Below are positions 33,848 through 46,964 of a stretch of DNA of 64,000 nucleotides, in pieces. The first letter of the stretch is position 1; every line of letters starts with the position of its first letter. This DNA comes from Candidula unifasciata (lineage: Eukaryota > Mollusca > Gastropoda > Stylommatophora > Geomitridae), in the NCBI GenBank assembly GCA_905116865.2, contig CAJHNH020001614.1, forward strand, positions 57,501-121,500, in the 5' to 3' direction. The translations under genes were made by a program, and so were the position numbers. The notes beneath the pieces were generated by a model that saw nothing but the letters and a program-made list of their open reading frames with translations, ran no database searches and had not been told where the DNA came from.

Positions 33848-35765
33848 CTGTATGTATGTATGTATGTATGTATGTATGTATGTATGTATGTATGTATGTA
33901 TGTATGTATGTATGTATGTATGTATGTATGTATGTATGTATGTATGTATGTATGTATGTATGTATGTATGTATGTATGTATGTATGTATGTATGTATGTA
34001 TGTATGTATGTATGTATGTATGTATGTATGTATGTATGTATGTATGTATGTATGTATGTATGTATGTATGTATGTATGTATGTATGTATGTATGTATGTA
34101 TGTATGTATGTATGTATGTATGTATGTATGTATGTATGTATGTATGTATGTATGTATGTATGTATGTATGTATGTATGTATGTATGTATGTATGTATGTA
34201 TGTATGTATGTATGTATGTATGTATGTATGTATGTATGTATGTATGTATGTATGTATGTATGTATGTATGTATGTATGTATGTATGTATGTATGTATGTA
34301 TGTATGTATGTATGTATGTATGTATGTATGTATGTATGTATGTATGTATGTATGTATGTATGTATGTATGTATGTATGTATGTATGTATGTATGTATGTA
34401 TGTATGTATGTATGTATGTATGTATGTATGTATGTATGTATGTATGTATGTATGTACGTACGTACGTATGTATGTACGTATGTATGTATGTATGTATGTA
34501 TGTATGTATGTATGTATGTATGTATGTATGTATGTATGTATGTATGTATGTATGTATGTATGTATGTATGTATGTATGTATGTATGTATGTATGTATGTA
34601 TGTATGTATGTATGTATGTATGTATGTATGTATGTATGTATGTATGTATGTATGTATGTATGTATGTATGTATGTATGTATGTATGTATGTATGTATGTA
34701 TGTATGTATGTATGTATGTATGTATGTATGTATGTATGTATGTATGTATGTATGTATGTATGTATGTATGTATGTATGTATGTATGTATGTATGTATGTA
34801 TGTATGTATGTATTTATGTATGTATGTATGTATGTATGTATGTATGTATGTATGTATGTATGTATGTATGTATGTATGTATGTATGTATGTATGTATGTA
34901 TGTATGTATGTATGTATGTATGTATGTATGTATGTATGTATGTATGTATGTATGTATGTATGTATGTATGTATGTATGTATGTATGTATGTATGTATGTA
35001 TGTATGTATGTATGTATGTATGTATGTATGTATGTATGTATGTATGTATGTATGTATGTATGTATGTATGTATGTATGTATGTATGTATGTATGTATGTA
35101 TGTATGTATGTATGTATGTATGTATGTATGTCTGTATGTATGTATGTATGTATGTATGTATGTATGTATGTATGTATGTATGTATGTATGCATGCATGCA
35201 TGCATGCATGCATGCATGCATGCATGTATGTATGTATGTATGTATGTGTATGTATGTATGTATGTATGTATGTATGTATGTATGTATGTATGTATGTATG
35301 TATGTATGTATGTATGTATGTATGTATGTATGTATGTATGTATGTATGTATGTATGTATGTATGTATGTATGTATGTATGTATGTATGTATGTATGTATG
35401 TATGTATGTATGTATGTATGTATGTATGTATGTATGTATGTATGTATGTATGTATTGTATGTATGTATGTATGTATGTATGTATGTATGTATGTATGTAT
35501 GTATGTATGTATGTATGTAGTATGTATGTATGTATGTATGTATGTATGTATGTATGTATGTATGTATGTATGTATGTATGTATGTATGTATGTATGTATG
35601 TATGTATGTATGTATGTATGTATGTATGTATGTATGTATGTATGTATGTATGTATGTATGTATGTATGTATGTATGTATGTATGTATGTATGTATGTATG
35701 TATGTATGTATGTATGTATGTATGTATGTATGTATGTATGTATGTATGTATGTATGTATGTATGA
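33848..35765. repeat. Giant (TATG)n microsatellite, second locus
   Basis: About 1.9 kb, purer than the locus at 10.4-11.9 kb. Interruptions are a TACG island (34,454-34,484), a single TATT (34,812), TCTG (35,131), a (CATG)n island (35,190-35,226) and three phase shifts (35,245, 35,454, 35,520). Long ORFs here are artefacts of a stop-free tetramer. Confidence 0.98.
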
Positions 35766-36299
35766 ATCTATGTATGCGTGCATGTATGACTCTGGGAATG
35801 AAATAATCTTATCTAGCCAGACTTTGAGAACTAAATATCAAGTCTAGCAGGACTCTGGTGTGTGTAAACTATAAGTTGGTTATCGACCAACAACACATGT
35901 GTTTATATTTTCTAGCATACTTGTAATTTACAAAATGTTCACATGTTAAATAAAAAATAATATTTTTAGATTGCCATATCAGTGTTGCAAGTTGGCCACA
36001 GACACACATACGCGCACGCGCGCACGATTGCACGCACACATACAATGCTGTTACACAGAAACAGATGTCATTTGTAAAAAAAAGACCATAAGAAAAAGAA
36101 AAATCTGCCCTCATCAGTTGTTGGGCTATGCAGGTATGCCGGTTAAGTCTACGTGGCGGAAATTATATATTTATTTATAGCCTGCAAGATGGTCGTTTCC
36201 TTTGATGGTAAAAAATAGTGTATGTTAGCGGAAGATATTTGTAAGTGCCTATTTTATTTTGATATAAGTAGATTTCGCTACAGAGTGTTTCTTTTTGCA

Positions 36300-36300
<1 letters not shown>
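35766..36300. other. No gene recognised; alternating purine-pyrimidine tract
   Basis: ACACACATACGCGCACGCGC and the bases after it (about 36,001-36,027) alternate purine and pyrimidine, a Z-DNA-prone pattern. No supported coding frame. Confidence 0.35.
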
Positions 36301-37115
<815 letters not shown>

Positions 37116-37640
37116 ACTACAACTTCTTTTCTTTTTTGTTCTTTTTTTTAATGCTGCGCGAGATATAGCATAACATAGTTAGTGCATCACAGAGGTCAGT
37201 ATGTGGAACTTGTACACATATATTTGTGGTAGGTGTATTTTGTCTCTCAGATTTCAGGCAACTATGGGCAGGTTTTTCTTTCATAACAACTGTCTCGTGG
37301 CAGAGTCCTCTGCCATGTCCATAGTGAGATTCCTTGACATGCACAACTCATCTTCATATCTCCTTGCAATTAGTCAATGACTTTTTATATCAGGCAATTA
37401 GGTCATCGCAGTTCCAACTGTTCGGCAGGAGACGCTGTAGTTTCTCCGCTCTTGCACAAAGAAAACCACGCAGAATTTCATCACCGTCCATTGGGAAAAA
37501 CAAAACTGCCCGCAGTCTCATCAAACCCAATAGCATACACACTTATTGAATACACAAGGAAATAGTCAGACGTGCCAACTCAAATTCTCCAACACCAGAA
37601 ATGCAGTTCTCGACAAAAGAAGCAGTAGTTTCATTAGATC
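37116..37640. other. No gene recognised
   Basis: Short frames (75 codons minus at 37,117; 71 plus at 37,334) lack any domain, repeat support or splice context. Left unassigned. Confidence 0.25.
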
Positions 37641-37935
37641 GAGGCGTCAAGCTCACGGTCCTGTTACATCTATCCTTGCTATAATGGTTGGAGGCAGGAC
37701 GAGGCTTCAAGTTTAACGTTATTTTACGGCTATCCTTGCTATAATGGTTGGAGGCTAGTCAAGGCTTCAGTTTTAACGTTATTTTACATCTATCCTTGCT
37801 ATAATGGTTGGAGGCAGGACGAGGCTTCAGGTTTAACGTTATTTTACAGCTATCCTTGCTATAATGGTTGGAGGTTGGACGAGACTTCAAGTTCAACGTC
37901 TTGTTACAACTATCCTTGCCCGGTATAATCTTCAC
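37641..37935. repeat. 60-bp tandem array, 5 copies
   Basis: TATCCTTGCTATAATGGTTG occurs at 37,671, 37,731, 37,791 and 37,851, and in partial form at 37,911: exact 60-bp spacing. The unit also contains GACGAGGCTTCAAGTTTAAC. Confidence 0.95.
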
Positions 37936-38111
37936 GTTACTTCTAATCATCAGGGGTCCCCGTATAACCTAACGGTTGAACGGGGCTTACTGGGATTTGT
38001 ATATGTAGAATTCTCATCCTTGGGGTGTTAATCCTGCGGACTGCATTCCTGAATCGACCAGTTTGTGGTTCATCCCTGAATATGCACATTTCAAATGATG
38101 GTTGCTGACGG

Positions 38112-38160
38112 AACACCCACCCCCTTCCCCCCCCCCCCCACTCCCACCCCAACCCCCATC
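38112..38160. repeat. C-rich tract
   Basis: Imperfect CCCCCAC repeats; the complement is G-quadruplex-capable. Confidence 0.7.
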
Positions 38161-38498
38161 CCCAATAGCCTTTTATTATGAGAAATGATATAAGTTGTAG
38201 TTGTAAAAATAGAATGAGCGAGCGAACGTACGTAATTTTTCGAAAGGTTAAGAATTTGGCACGCAGTGCAGACTAACGTTTTGCCCTTTTGCCTCATACA
38301 TTATTTCATTCATACAGCTTTTAATAGATTAAGAGAAAAGAAATGAATGGATTTTGGGTTTATAAACAAGAAAAACAAAAAATACTCCAAGTCAGGCCCC
38401 CGGTCACAAAGAAAACATTAGGGGAGTATAGTCAGAACCTTTATAAATGTCTGGGTACCGGGTGTTCAAGAAACGTGAGTTTCGTTTAGCCGTTCATT

Positions 38499-38501
38499 TT
38501 C

Positions 38502-38563
<62 letters not shown>

Positions 38564-38631
38564 GTGTTATTATTATTATTATCATTAATATTATTATTAT
38601 TATTATTAGTGTTATTATTATTATTATTATT

Positions 38632-38662
<31 letters not shown>

Positions 38663-38714
38663 GTGTTATTATTATTATTATTATTAGTGTTATTATTATT
38701 ATTATTATTATTTA
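38499..38714. repeat. (ATT)n microsatellite with GTGTT interruptions
   Basis: ATT triplets are regularly punctuated by AGTGTT, giving a rough 30-bp superstructure in the second half. Confidence 0.95.
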
Positions 38715-38799
38715 TTATTGTGATTGTGTGTTGCACCGCAAATCAGTTTAATATTATTTATGAAATAATATAAAATGTGTAAACAAATGTTCTTCCGCC

Positions 38800-39130
38800 T
38801 CTTAGCGTTGACCAGCTGTAGACTGCAGGAGGGAAGTTTACTTGTCCATCTTCTTCTGAGCTTTAGTCTTGTTCCAGAACTTGAGTTTTGTGTGCATCTC
38901 CGTTTTACAGATATGGTTTATGTGTACGCAGACTGTTGGTTCATCGCCTTTCAGACAGGGGAGGGGCACTCAAGGTGTCTAAACTCTCAGGTACCGGCAC
39001 CTATGCTCAGTGGTGTAGTGACACGATCAGTTTCAAGTGGAGGCTGGTCTACAAATGCGTTCAGTACCGGATATTTCAGAAGTTCTATCGTTGTCAGCTA
39101 CATCATCGTCTTGTGCTGTTATACGTTTTA
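38800..39130 (-). repeat. Repeat family B (SINE-like), minus copy next to satellite
   Basis: The reverse complement contains AAACGGAGATGCACACAAAA, CTCAAGTTCTGGAACAAGAC and AACCAACAGTCTGCGTACAC, as in other family B copies. Its 5' (plus-right) end touches the 43-bp satellite. Confidence 0.8.
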
Positions 39131-42100
39131 TAATGCTCTAAGTCTGTTCCTCTGTTCTATCATATACCTTCCTTAACGCTCTAAGTCTGTTCCTCTGTTC
39201 TGTCATATACCTTCCTTAACGCTCTAAGTCTGTTCCTCTGTTATATCATATACCTTCCTTAACGCTCTGAGTCTGTTCCTCTGTTCTATCATATACCTTC
39301 CTTAACGCTCTAAGTCTGTTCCTCTGTTCTATCATATACCTTCCTTAACGCTCTAAGTCTGTTCCTCTGTTCTATCATATACCTCCCTTAACGCTCTAAG
39401 TCTGTTCCTCTGTTCTATCATATACCTTCCTTAACGCTCTGAGTCTGTTCCTCTGTTCTATCATATACCTTCCTTAACGCTCTAAGTCTGTTCCTCTGTT
39501 CTATCATATACCTCCCTTAACGCTCTAAGTCTGTTCCTCTGTTCTATCATATACCTTCCTTAACGCTCTAAGTCTGTTCCTCTGTTCTATCATATACCTT
39601 CCTTAACGCTCTAAGTCTGTTCCTCTGTTCTATCATATACCTTCCTTAACGCTCTGAGTCTGTTCCTCTGTTCTATCATATACCTTCCCTAACTCTCAGA
39701 ATCTGTTCCTCTGTTCTGTCATAAACCTTCATTAACGCTCAGAGTTTGTTCCTCTGTTCTGTCATATACCTTCCTTAACGCTCAGTTTGTTTTTCTGTTC
39801 AATCAAATACCTCCCTTAACGCTCAGTCTGTTCCTCTGTTCTATCATATACCTTCCTTAACACTCAGAGTCTGTTCCTCTGTTCTATCATATACCTTCCT
39901 TAACACTCAGAGTCTGTTCCTCTGTTCTATCATATACCTTCCTTAACACTCAGAGTCTGTTTCTCTGTTCTATCATATACCTTCCTTAACGCTCTAAGTC
40001 TGTTCCTCTGTTCTATCATATACCTTCCTTAACGCTCTAAGTCTGTTCCTCTGTTCTATCATATACTTTCCTTAACGCTATAAGACTGTTCCTCTGTTCT
40101 ATCATATACCTTCCTTAATGCTCTAAGTCCGTTCTATCACACACCTTCCTTGGCGCTCTAAGTCTGTTCCTCTGTTCAATCATATACCTTCCTTAACGCT
40201 TTGAGTCTGTCCTCTGTTCTATCATATATCTTTCTTAACGCTCAGAGTCTGTTCCTCTGTTCAGTCATATACCTTCCTTAACGCTCTGAATCTGTTCCTC
40301 TGTTCTGTCATATACCTTCCTTAACGCTCTAAGTCTGTTCCTCTGTTCTATCATATACCTTCCTTAACGCTCTAAGTCTGTTCCTCTGTTCTATCATATA
40401 CCTTCCTTAACGCTCTGAGTCTGTTCTTCTGTTCTATCATATACCTTCCCTAACTCTCAGAATCTGTTCCTCTGTTCTGTCATAAACCTTCATTAACGCT
40501 CTGAGTCTGTTCCTCTGTTCTATCATATACCTTCCTTAACGCTCTAAGTCTGTTCCTCTGTTCTATCATATACCTTCCTTAACGCTCTAAGTCTGTTCCT
40601 CTGTTATATCATATACCTTCCTTAACGCTCTGAGTCTGTTCCTCTGTTCTATCATATACCTTCCTTAACGCTCTAAGTCTGTTCCTCTGTTCTATCATAT
40701 ACCTTCCTTAACGCTCTAAGTCTGTTCCTCTGTTCTATCATATACCTCCCTTAACGCTCTAAGTCTGTTCCTCTGTTCTATCATATACCTTCCTTAACGC
40801 TCTGAGTCTGTTCCTCTGTTCTATCATATACCTTCCTTAACGCTCTAAGTCTGTTCCTCTGTTCTATCATATACCTCCCTTAACGCTCTAAGTCTGTTCC
40901 TCTGTTCTATCATATACCTTCCTTAACGCTCTAAGTCTGTTCCTCTGTTCTATCATATACCTTCCTTAACGCTCTAAGTCTGTTCCTCTGTTCTATCATA
41001 TACCTTCCTTAACGCTCTGAGTCTGTTCCTCTGTTCTATCATATACCTTCCCTAACTCTCAGAATCTGTTCCTCTGTTCTGTCATAAACCTTCATTAACG
41101 CTCAGAGTTTGTTCCTCTGTTCTGTCATATACCTTCCTTAACGCTCAGTTTGTTTTTCTGTTCAATCAAATACCTCAGTTAACGCTCAGTCTGTTCCTCT
41201 GTTCTATCATATACCTTCCTTAACACTCAGAGTCTGTTCCTCTGTTCTATCATATACCTTCCTTAACACTCAGAGTCTGTTCCTCTGTTCTATCATATAC
41301 CTTCCTTAACACTCAGAGTCTGTTTCTCTGTTCTATCATATACCTTCCTTAACGCTCTAAGTCTGTTCCTCTGTTCTATCATATACCTTCCTTAACGCTC
41401 TAAGTCTGTTCCTCTGTTCTATCATATACTTTCCTTAACGCTATAAGACTGTTCCTCTGTTCTATCATATACCTTCCTTAATGCTCTAAGTCCGTTCTAT
41501 CACACACCTTCCTTGGCGCTCTAAGTCTGTTCCTCTGTTCTATCATATACCTTCCTTAACGCTTTGAGTCTGTCCTCTGTTCTATCATATATCTTTCTTA
41601 ACGCTCAGAGTCTGTTCCTCTGTTCAGTCATATACCTTCCTTAACGCTCTGAATCTGTTCCTCTGTTCTGTCATATACCTTCCTTAACGCTCTAAGTCTG
41701 TTCCTCTGTTCTATCATATACCTTCCTTAACGCTCTAAGTCTGTTCCTCTGTTCTATCATATACCTTCCTTAACGCTCTGAGTCTGTTCCTCTGTTCTAT
41801 CATATACCTTCCCTAACTCTCAGAATCTGTTCCTCTGTTCTGTCATAAACCTTCATTAACGCTCAGAGTTTGTTCCTCTGTTCTGTCATATACCTTCCTT
41901 AACGCTCAGTTTGTTTTTCTGTTCAATCAAATACCTCCCTTAACGCTCAGTCTGTTCCTCTGTTCTATCATATACCTTCCTTAACACTCAGAGTCTGTTC
42001 CTCTGTTCTATCATATACCTTCCTTAACACTCAGAGTCTGTTCCTCTGTTCTATCATATACCTTCCTTAACACTCAGAGTCTGTTCCTCTGTTCTATCAT

Positions 42101-44022
42101 ATACTTTCCTTAACACTCAGAGTCTGTTCCTCTGTTCTATCATATACCTTCCTTAACACTCTGAGTCTGTTCCTCTGTTCTATCATATACCTTCCCTAAC
42201 TCTCAGAGTCTGTTCCTCTGTTCAATCATATACCCTTCTTAACGCTCTGAGTCTGTTCCTCTGTTCTATCATATACCTTTCTTAACTCTTAGAGTCTGTT
42301 CCTCTGTTCAGTCATATACCTTCCTTAACGCTCCGAGTCTGTTCCTCTGTTCTATCATATACCTTCCTTAACGCTCTGAGTCTGTTCCTCTGTTCTATCA
42401 TATACCTGCCTTAACGCTCTAAGTATGTTCCTCTGTTCTATCATATACCTTCCTTAACGCTCTGAGTCTGTTCCTCTGTTCTATCATATACCTTCCTTAA
42501 CGCTCTGAGTCTGTTCCTCTGTTCTATCATATACCTTCCTTAACGCTCTGAGTCTGTTCCTCTGTTCTATCATATACCTGCCTTAACGCTCTGAGTCTGT
42601 TCCTCTGTTCTATCATATACCTGCCTTAACGCTCTGAGTCTGTTCCTCTGTTCTATCATATACCTGCCTTAACGCTCTAAGTATGTTCCTCTGTTCTATC
42701 ATATAACTGCCTTAACGCTATAAGTCTGTTCCTCTGTTCTATCATATAACTGCCTTAACGCCCGAGTCTGTTCCTTTGTTCTATCATATAACTGCCTTAA
42801 CGCTCGAGTCTGTTCCTCTGCTCTATCATATACCTGGCCTTAACGCTCGAGTCTGTTCCTCTGCTCTATCATATACCTTCCTTAACGCTTGAGTCTGTTC
42901 CTCTGTTCTATCATATACCTTCCTTAACGCTTGAGTCTGTTCCTCTGCTCTATCATATACCTGGCCTTAACGCTCGAGTCTGTTCCTCTGCTCTATCATA
43001 TACCTTCCTTAACGCTTGAGTCTGTTCCTCTGCTCTATCATATACCTTCCTTAACGCTTGAGTCTGTTCCTCTGTTCTATCATATACCTTCCTTAACGCT
43101 TGAGTCTGTTCCTCTGCTCTATCATATACCTGGCCTTAACGCTCTAAGTCTGTTCCTCTGTTCTATCATATACCTTCCTTAACGCTCTGAGTCTGTTCCT
43201 CTGTTCTATCATATACCTTCCTTAACGCTCTAAGTCTGTTCCTCTGTTCTATCATATACCTTCCTTAACGCTCTAAGTCTGTTCCTCTGTTCTATCATAT
43301 ACCTTCCTTAACGCTCTAAGTCTGTTCCTCTGTTCTATCATATACCTTCCTTAACGCTCTGAGTCTGTTCCTCTGTTCTATCATATACCTTCCTTAACGC
43401 TCTAAGTCTGTTCCTCTGTTCTATCATATACCTTCCTTAACGCTCTAAGTCTGTTCCTCTGTTCTATCATATACCTTCCTTAACGCTCTAAGTCTGTTTC
43501 TCTGTTCTATCATATACCTTCCTTAACGCTCTAAGTCTGTTCCTCTGTTCTATCATATACCTTCCTTAACGCTCTGAGTCTGTTCCTCTGTTCTATCATA
43601 TACCTTCCTTAACGCTCTGAGTCTGTTCCTCTGTTCTATCATATACCTTCCTTAACGCTCTAAGTCTGTTCCTCTGTTCTATCATATACCTTCCTTAACG
43701 CTCTAAGTCTGTTCCTCTGTTCTATCATATACCTTCCTTAACGCTCTAAGTCTGTTCCTCTGTTCTATCATATACCTTCCTTAACGCTCTAAGTCTGTTC
43801 CTCTGTTCTATCATATACCTTCCTTAACGCTCTGAGTCTGTTCCTCTGTTCTATCATATACCTTCCTTAACGCTCTGAGTCTGTTCCTCTGTTCTATCAT
43901 ATACCTTCCTTAACGCTCTAAGTCTGTTCCTCTGTTCTATCATATACCTTCCTTAACGCTCTGAGTCTGTTCCTCTGTTATATCATATACCTTCCTTAAC
44001 TCTCTGAGTCTGTTCCTTTATT
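39131..44022. repeat. 43-bp satellite array, about 114 copies, with 1,363-bp higher-order repeat
   Basis: The unit reads TAACGCTCTAAGTCTGTTCC then TCTGTTCTATCATATACCTTCCT. Rare variants recur exactly 1,363 bp apart: GTTATATC at about 39,240 and 40,603; TTCCCTAACTC at 39,685 and 41,048, and again at 40,446 and 41,809; a truncated monomer (TTCCTTAATG) at 40,111 and 41,474. The 1,363-bp unit splits into 761 plus 602 bp, the latter 14 monomers. From about 42,700 a different subtype (CTTGAGTC, TGGCC) appears, then near-perfect monomers to the end. Confidence 0.97.
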
Positions 44023-44580
44023 CTGTCTTGTCTTGTCTTGTCTTGTCTTGTCTTGTCTTGTCTTGTCTTGTCTTGTCTTGTCCACAATTGCCTCACAGCG
44101 TAGTGGGGAGTCGCAGTTTTCTATCCTGGCCAGGTGTGTTGCACGTGTTGTTGTTAGTCCGTGTTGCCTCAGGATCTCTGATATATTGTCTATCCATCGT
44201 ACTCTCGGTCTGCCTCTTGCTCTAGGGCAGTAGTGCTGTTCGTTGTATGCTCGTAGAGGCAGTTGGTCGGTTTGCATTCGCATCAAGTGGCCAAACCACT
44301 CTATTTGTTGCTTCTTTATGTATTGCAGGCATGGTGTGGTTCCTACAATTGCTCTAATGTTCTCGTTTCGAACTCTGTCTCTCCTTGTGACATTGGCAGC
44401 CTTACGTAAGCATCTCATTTCGCACGTCGTGATCTTTTTCTCCTGTGCTCTTGTTAGGGACAAGATTTTGCATTGGTAGCAGAGGGTTGGTATAAACATG
44501 CAATTTATCAGTTGTCGTTTTATTCTGCAATGGGCGAAAATCCAGCTCCTTCGGCATTTTTCTTAAACGTTTTCCTCAGA
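43996..44580 (-). pseudogene. LINE ORF2 3' fragment with (ACAAG)n tail
   Basis: The minus frame reads CRIKRQLINCMFIPTLCYQC, then EMRCLRKAANVTRRDRVRNE, IKKQQIEWFGHLMRM and RARGRPRVRWIDNI. These are the same C-terminal blocks as in the LINE at 18.7-19.7 kb (MRCLRRAVGVTIRDKIRNE, GRPRTRW) but from a different copy. After the last LINE residues the frame runs into a pentamer repeat. The RT domain is absent. The copy lies between a (GAA)n array and the 43-bp satellite. Confidence 0.85.
44025..44083. repeat. (TCTTG)n pentanucleotide repeat
   Basis: About 12 perfect units at the 3' end of the minus-strand LINE fragment, probably its tail. Confidence 0.95.
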
Positions 44581-44597
44581 ATGTATCTTCGGGATAG

Positions 44598-44835
44598 AAG
44601 AAGAAAAAGAAGAAGAAGAAGAAGAAGAAGAAGAAGAAGAAGAAGAAGAAGAAGAAGAAGAAGAAGAAGAAGAAGAAGAAGAAGAAGAAGAAGAAGAAGA
44701 AGAAGAAGAAGAAGAAGAAGAAGAAGAAGAAGAAGAAGAAGAAGAAGAAGAAGAAGAAGAAGAAGAAGAAGAAGAAGAAGAAGAAGAAGAAGAAGAAGAA
44801 GAAAAAGAAGAAGAAGAAGAAGAAGAAGCAGGAGG
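44598..44835. repeat. (GAA)n microsatellite, about 78 units
   Basis: Pure GAA apart from one GAAAAA. The reading as poly-Arg (AGA) or poly-Lys-Glu is compositional. Confidence 0.97.
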
Positions 44836-44839
44836 AGGA

Positions 44840-45850
44840 AGATTAGGAGAACCTGAAATAGAAAAATGAGAACGGTTCAGATATTGTGTGGGGTTTGTTA
44901 TAGAATTGTTTGTTCACTGTAACGTGTCTTCTCTTTTTCTTCATTGTGTCTTTTTCAGTATTCTTCACATAAACAATGCAATTGTACATTTGGTTTCAGT
45001 TCATTAGCAGTATAAATGGCATCCCCAAACAACTACCCACACACAAACACACACACAAGCAAAGATACATTATTCTGACACATTCACTGGCACGTTTACA
45101 TAATCGTTTTTAAAAAGTGGAGAATTTCACATTTCAGGAGAGGTAACTAATAGTCGGAATACCTGTCTTCAGTCAGCAGCCGCCGTAATAATCTGCCCCT
45201 GAATGCGACATGCAGCGAGAAAGTACATACAGAGAAACGAAACGAGTCGAGAAATTTGCTGAAAACATAAACTTCTCCAGATTCAGCCATCCAGTGTGTA
45301 TGTGTATGTGGCAGTCTCGCAGAGATACATCAGGACTGTGAAATCAGTTGAGTCTGTTGTGGGAGCTGCAGTAGTGGTCGGTGAGTTGGTTTTCTACCGT
45401 GTTTTGGGTAATTGTGTGTGCACGTGTGTTCGCTAAGCTACAGTACACCTGGCGGATGTTTGCAAGATTTCTCTTCCTCTGTGTCAGTTCTGCAACTGAG
45501 ATGGCCTAGCAGGTAGCGTCTAGTTCTGCTCCCTGTTTTAGTTATTACTATTTTCAATTCTGATTTGATTTTCTAGTTCTGCATTTTCTTTTTACACGTA
45601 GCTTATATTCTTGTCTCTTACCCTAGTTTTACGTGTGTGTGTGTTTTTGTTTTTTAAGTTCCTAGCAGAGGTTTTATTTTGTATCTATGTTTGTTTGTTT
45701 TTTGTTGTGTGTGTGTGGGTGTGTGTATGTATGAATACATTAGATATTTATAATTTTGATTTCTTGTTTTTTTTTTAGTTTCTTGTTCTGTCGGCTTTGT
45801 TTTAGTTACATTTTATGTAACCCTTATGATCCTTGGACATACCAAATCAC
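44840..45850. other. No gene recognised
   Basis: AT-rich with CA/TG and T runs. GATGGCCTAGCAGGTAGCGT near 45,498 resembles a tRNA A-box region, but no matching B box was found. Confidence 0.3.
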
Positions 45851-46200
45851 AGAGAAACAGAACAGACCCACTGTCTCCCCAACAAGGATGTCGTAAAAGG
45901 CGACTAGTCAGGTAGTTGTTTTCACTTTCACCGTAGACCAAATCTCTGTGTTTGTTCCGTGGCCCCATTTGGGAGTGCAAAGGGTTGGGGGGGGGGGGGG
46001 AACCTACTGCTTCCCAAATATGTCATAAAAGGGGAGCTTTCTCTCCAGTTTAAAAGTGAATCTACCTGAGAATCGAGGAACCAACAGTCTGCATACAAAT
46101 AAGCCAAATCTTTTTTTTAAGGTAAAACTCGAGTTCTAGAACAAGAGTAGACTTCAGAAATGGACGAAAACCCCAATCTTCATGCCGGAGTGTACAGCCA
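45850..46200 (+). repeat. Repeat family B (SINE-like), plus copy with insertion
   Basis: It has two successive head blocks (AACAAGGATGTCGTAAAAGG, then after a G-run AAATATGTCATAAAAGG), then AACCAACAGTCTGCATACAA, GAACAAGAGTAGACTTCAGA and the tail GCCGGAGTGTACAGCCAGTG. The doubled head suggests a nested or duplicated copy. The tail continues into the tandem array below. Confidence 0.8.
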
Positions 46201-46785
46201 GTGAGTTCCGGGAGGAACAGACACGAACACTAGAGAAAGAAGTGTACAACCAGTGGGTGCCGGGAGGAAGAGACATGAACACTAGAGAAAGAAGAGCCAC
46301 TTGTGTACAACCAGTGAGTGCCGAGAGGAAGAGACACGAACACTAGAGAAAGGAGAGCCACTTGTGTACAACCAGTGAGTGCCGGGAGGAAGAGACACGA
46401 ACACTAGAGAAAGGAGTGTACAACCAGTGAGTGCCGGGAGGAAGAGACACGAATACCAGAGAAAGGAGTGCCACTTGTGTACAACTAGTGAGTGCCGGGA
46501 GGAAGAGACACGAATACTAGAGAAAGGAGTGCCACTTGTGTACAACCAATGAGTGCCGAGAGAAAGAGAAACGAACACTAGAGAAAAAAGTGCCACTTGT
46601 GTACAACCAGTGAGTGCCGGGAGGAACAGAAACGAACACTGGAGAAAGGAGTGCCACTTGTGTACAACCAGTGAGTGCCGAGAGGAAGAGACACGAACAC
46701 TGGAGAAAGGAGTGTACAACCAGTGAGTGCCGGGAGGAAGAGACACGAACACTAGAGAAAGGAGAACCACTTGAATACAGCAGCC
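46175..46785. repeat. 52/61-bp tandem array derived from family B tail
   Basis: Units contain GTACAACCAGTGAGTGCCGG then GAGGAAGAGACACGAACACT and AGAGAAAGGAG, with an optional 9-bp GCCACTTGT-type insert (52 versus 61 bp). The unit matches the end of family B (CCGGAGTTCACAGCTAGTGA, then ACACGAAGAAGAA), so the array grew from the element's 3' end. Confidence 0.88.
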
Positions 46786-46964
46786 AGTTTCAGCTATGAC
46801 GTCATTATCCAGGAATGTGGGCGATATTTTTTACAGCCAACGGTTTCTCATCTGAGAATGTTCTGCTTGATGAATGTTGACATTGCTGCCTGCTGCCTGC
46901 TCTAAACATTCTAAATGACAATTTTTAGACTGTTTAGCGTGCGTGCGCTTTAGAACGTATGTAA

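Noticed and set aside
33779..35847. ORFs up to 675 residues across the second TATG array
   Set aside because: Same artefact of a stop-free tetranucleotide.
46282..46770. 162-residue minus ORF of SSRHSLVVHKW-type repeats
   Set aside because: Translation of the 52/61-bp tail-derived array; variable unit length breaks any constant repeat.
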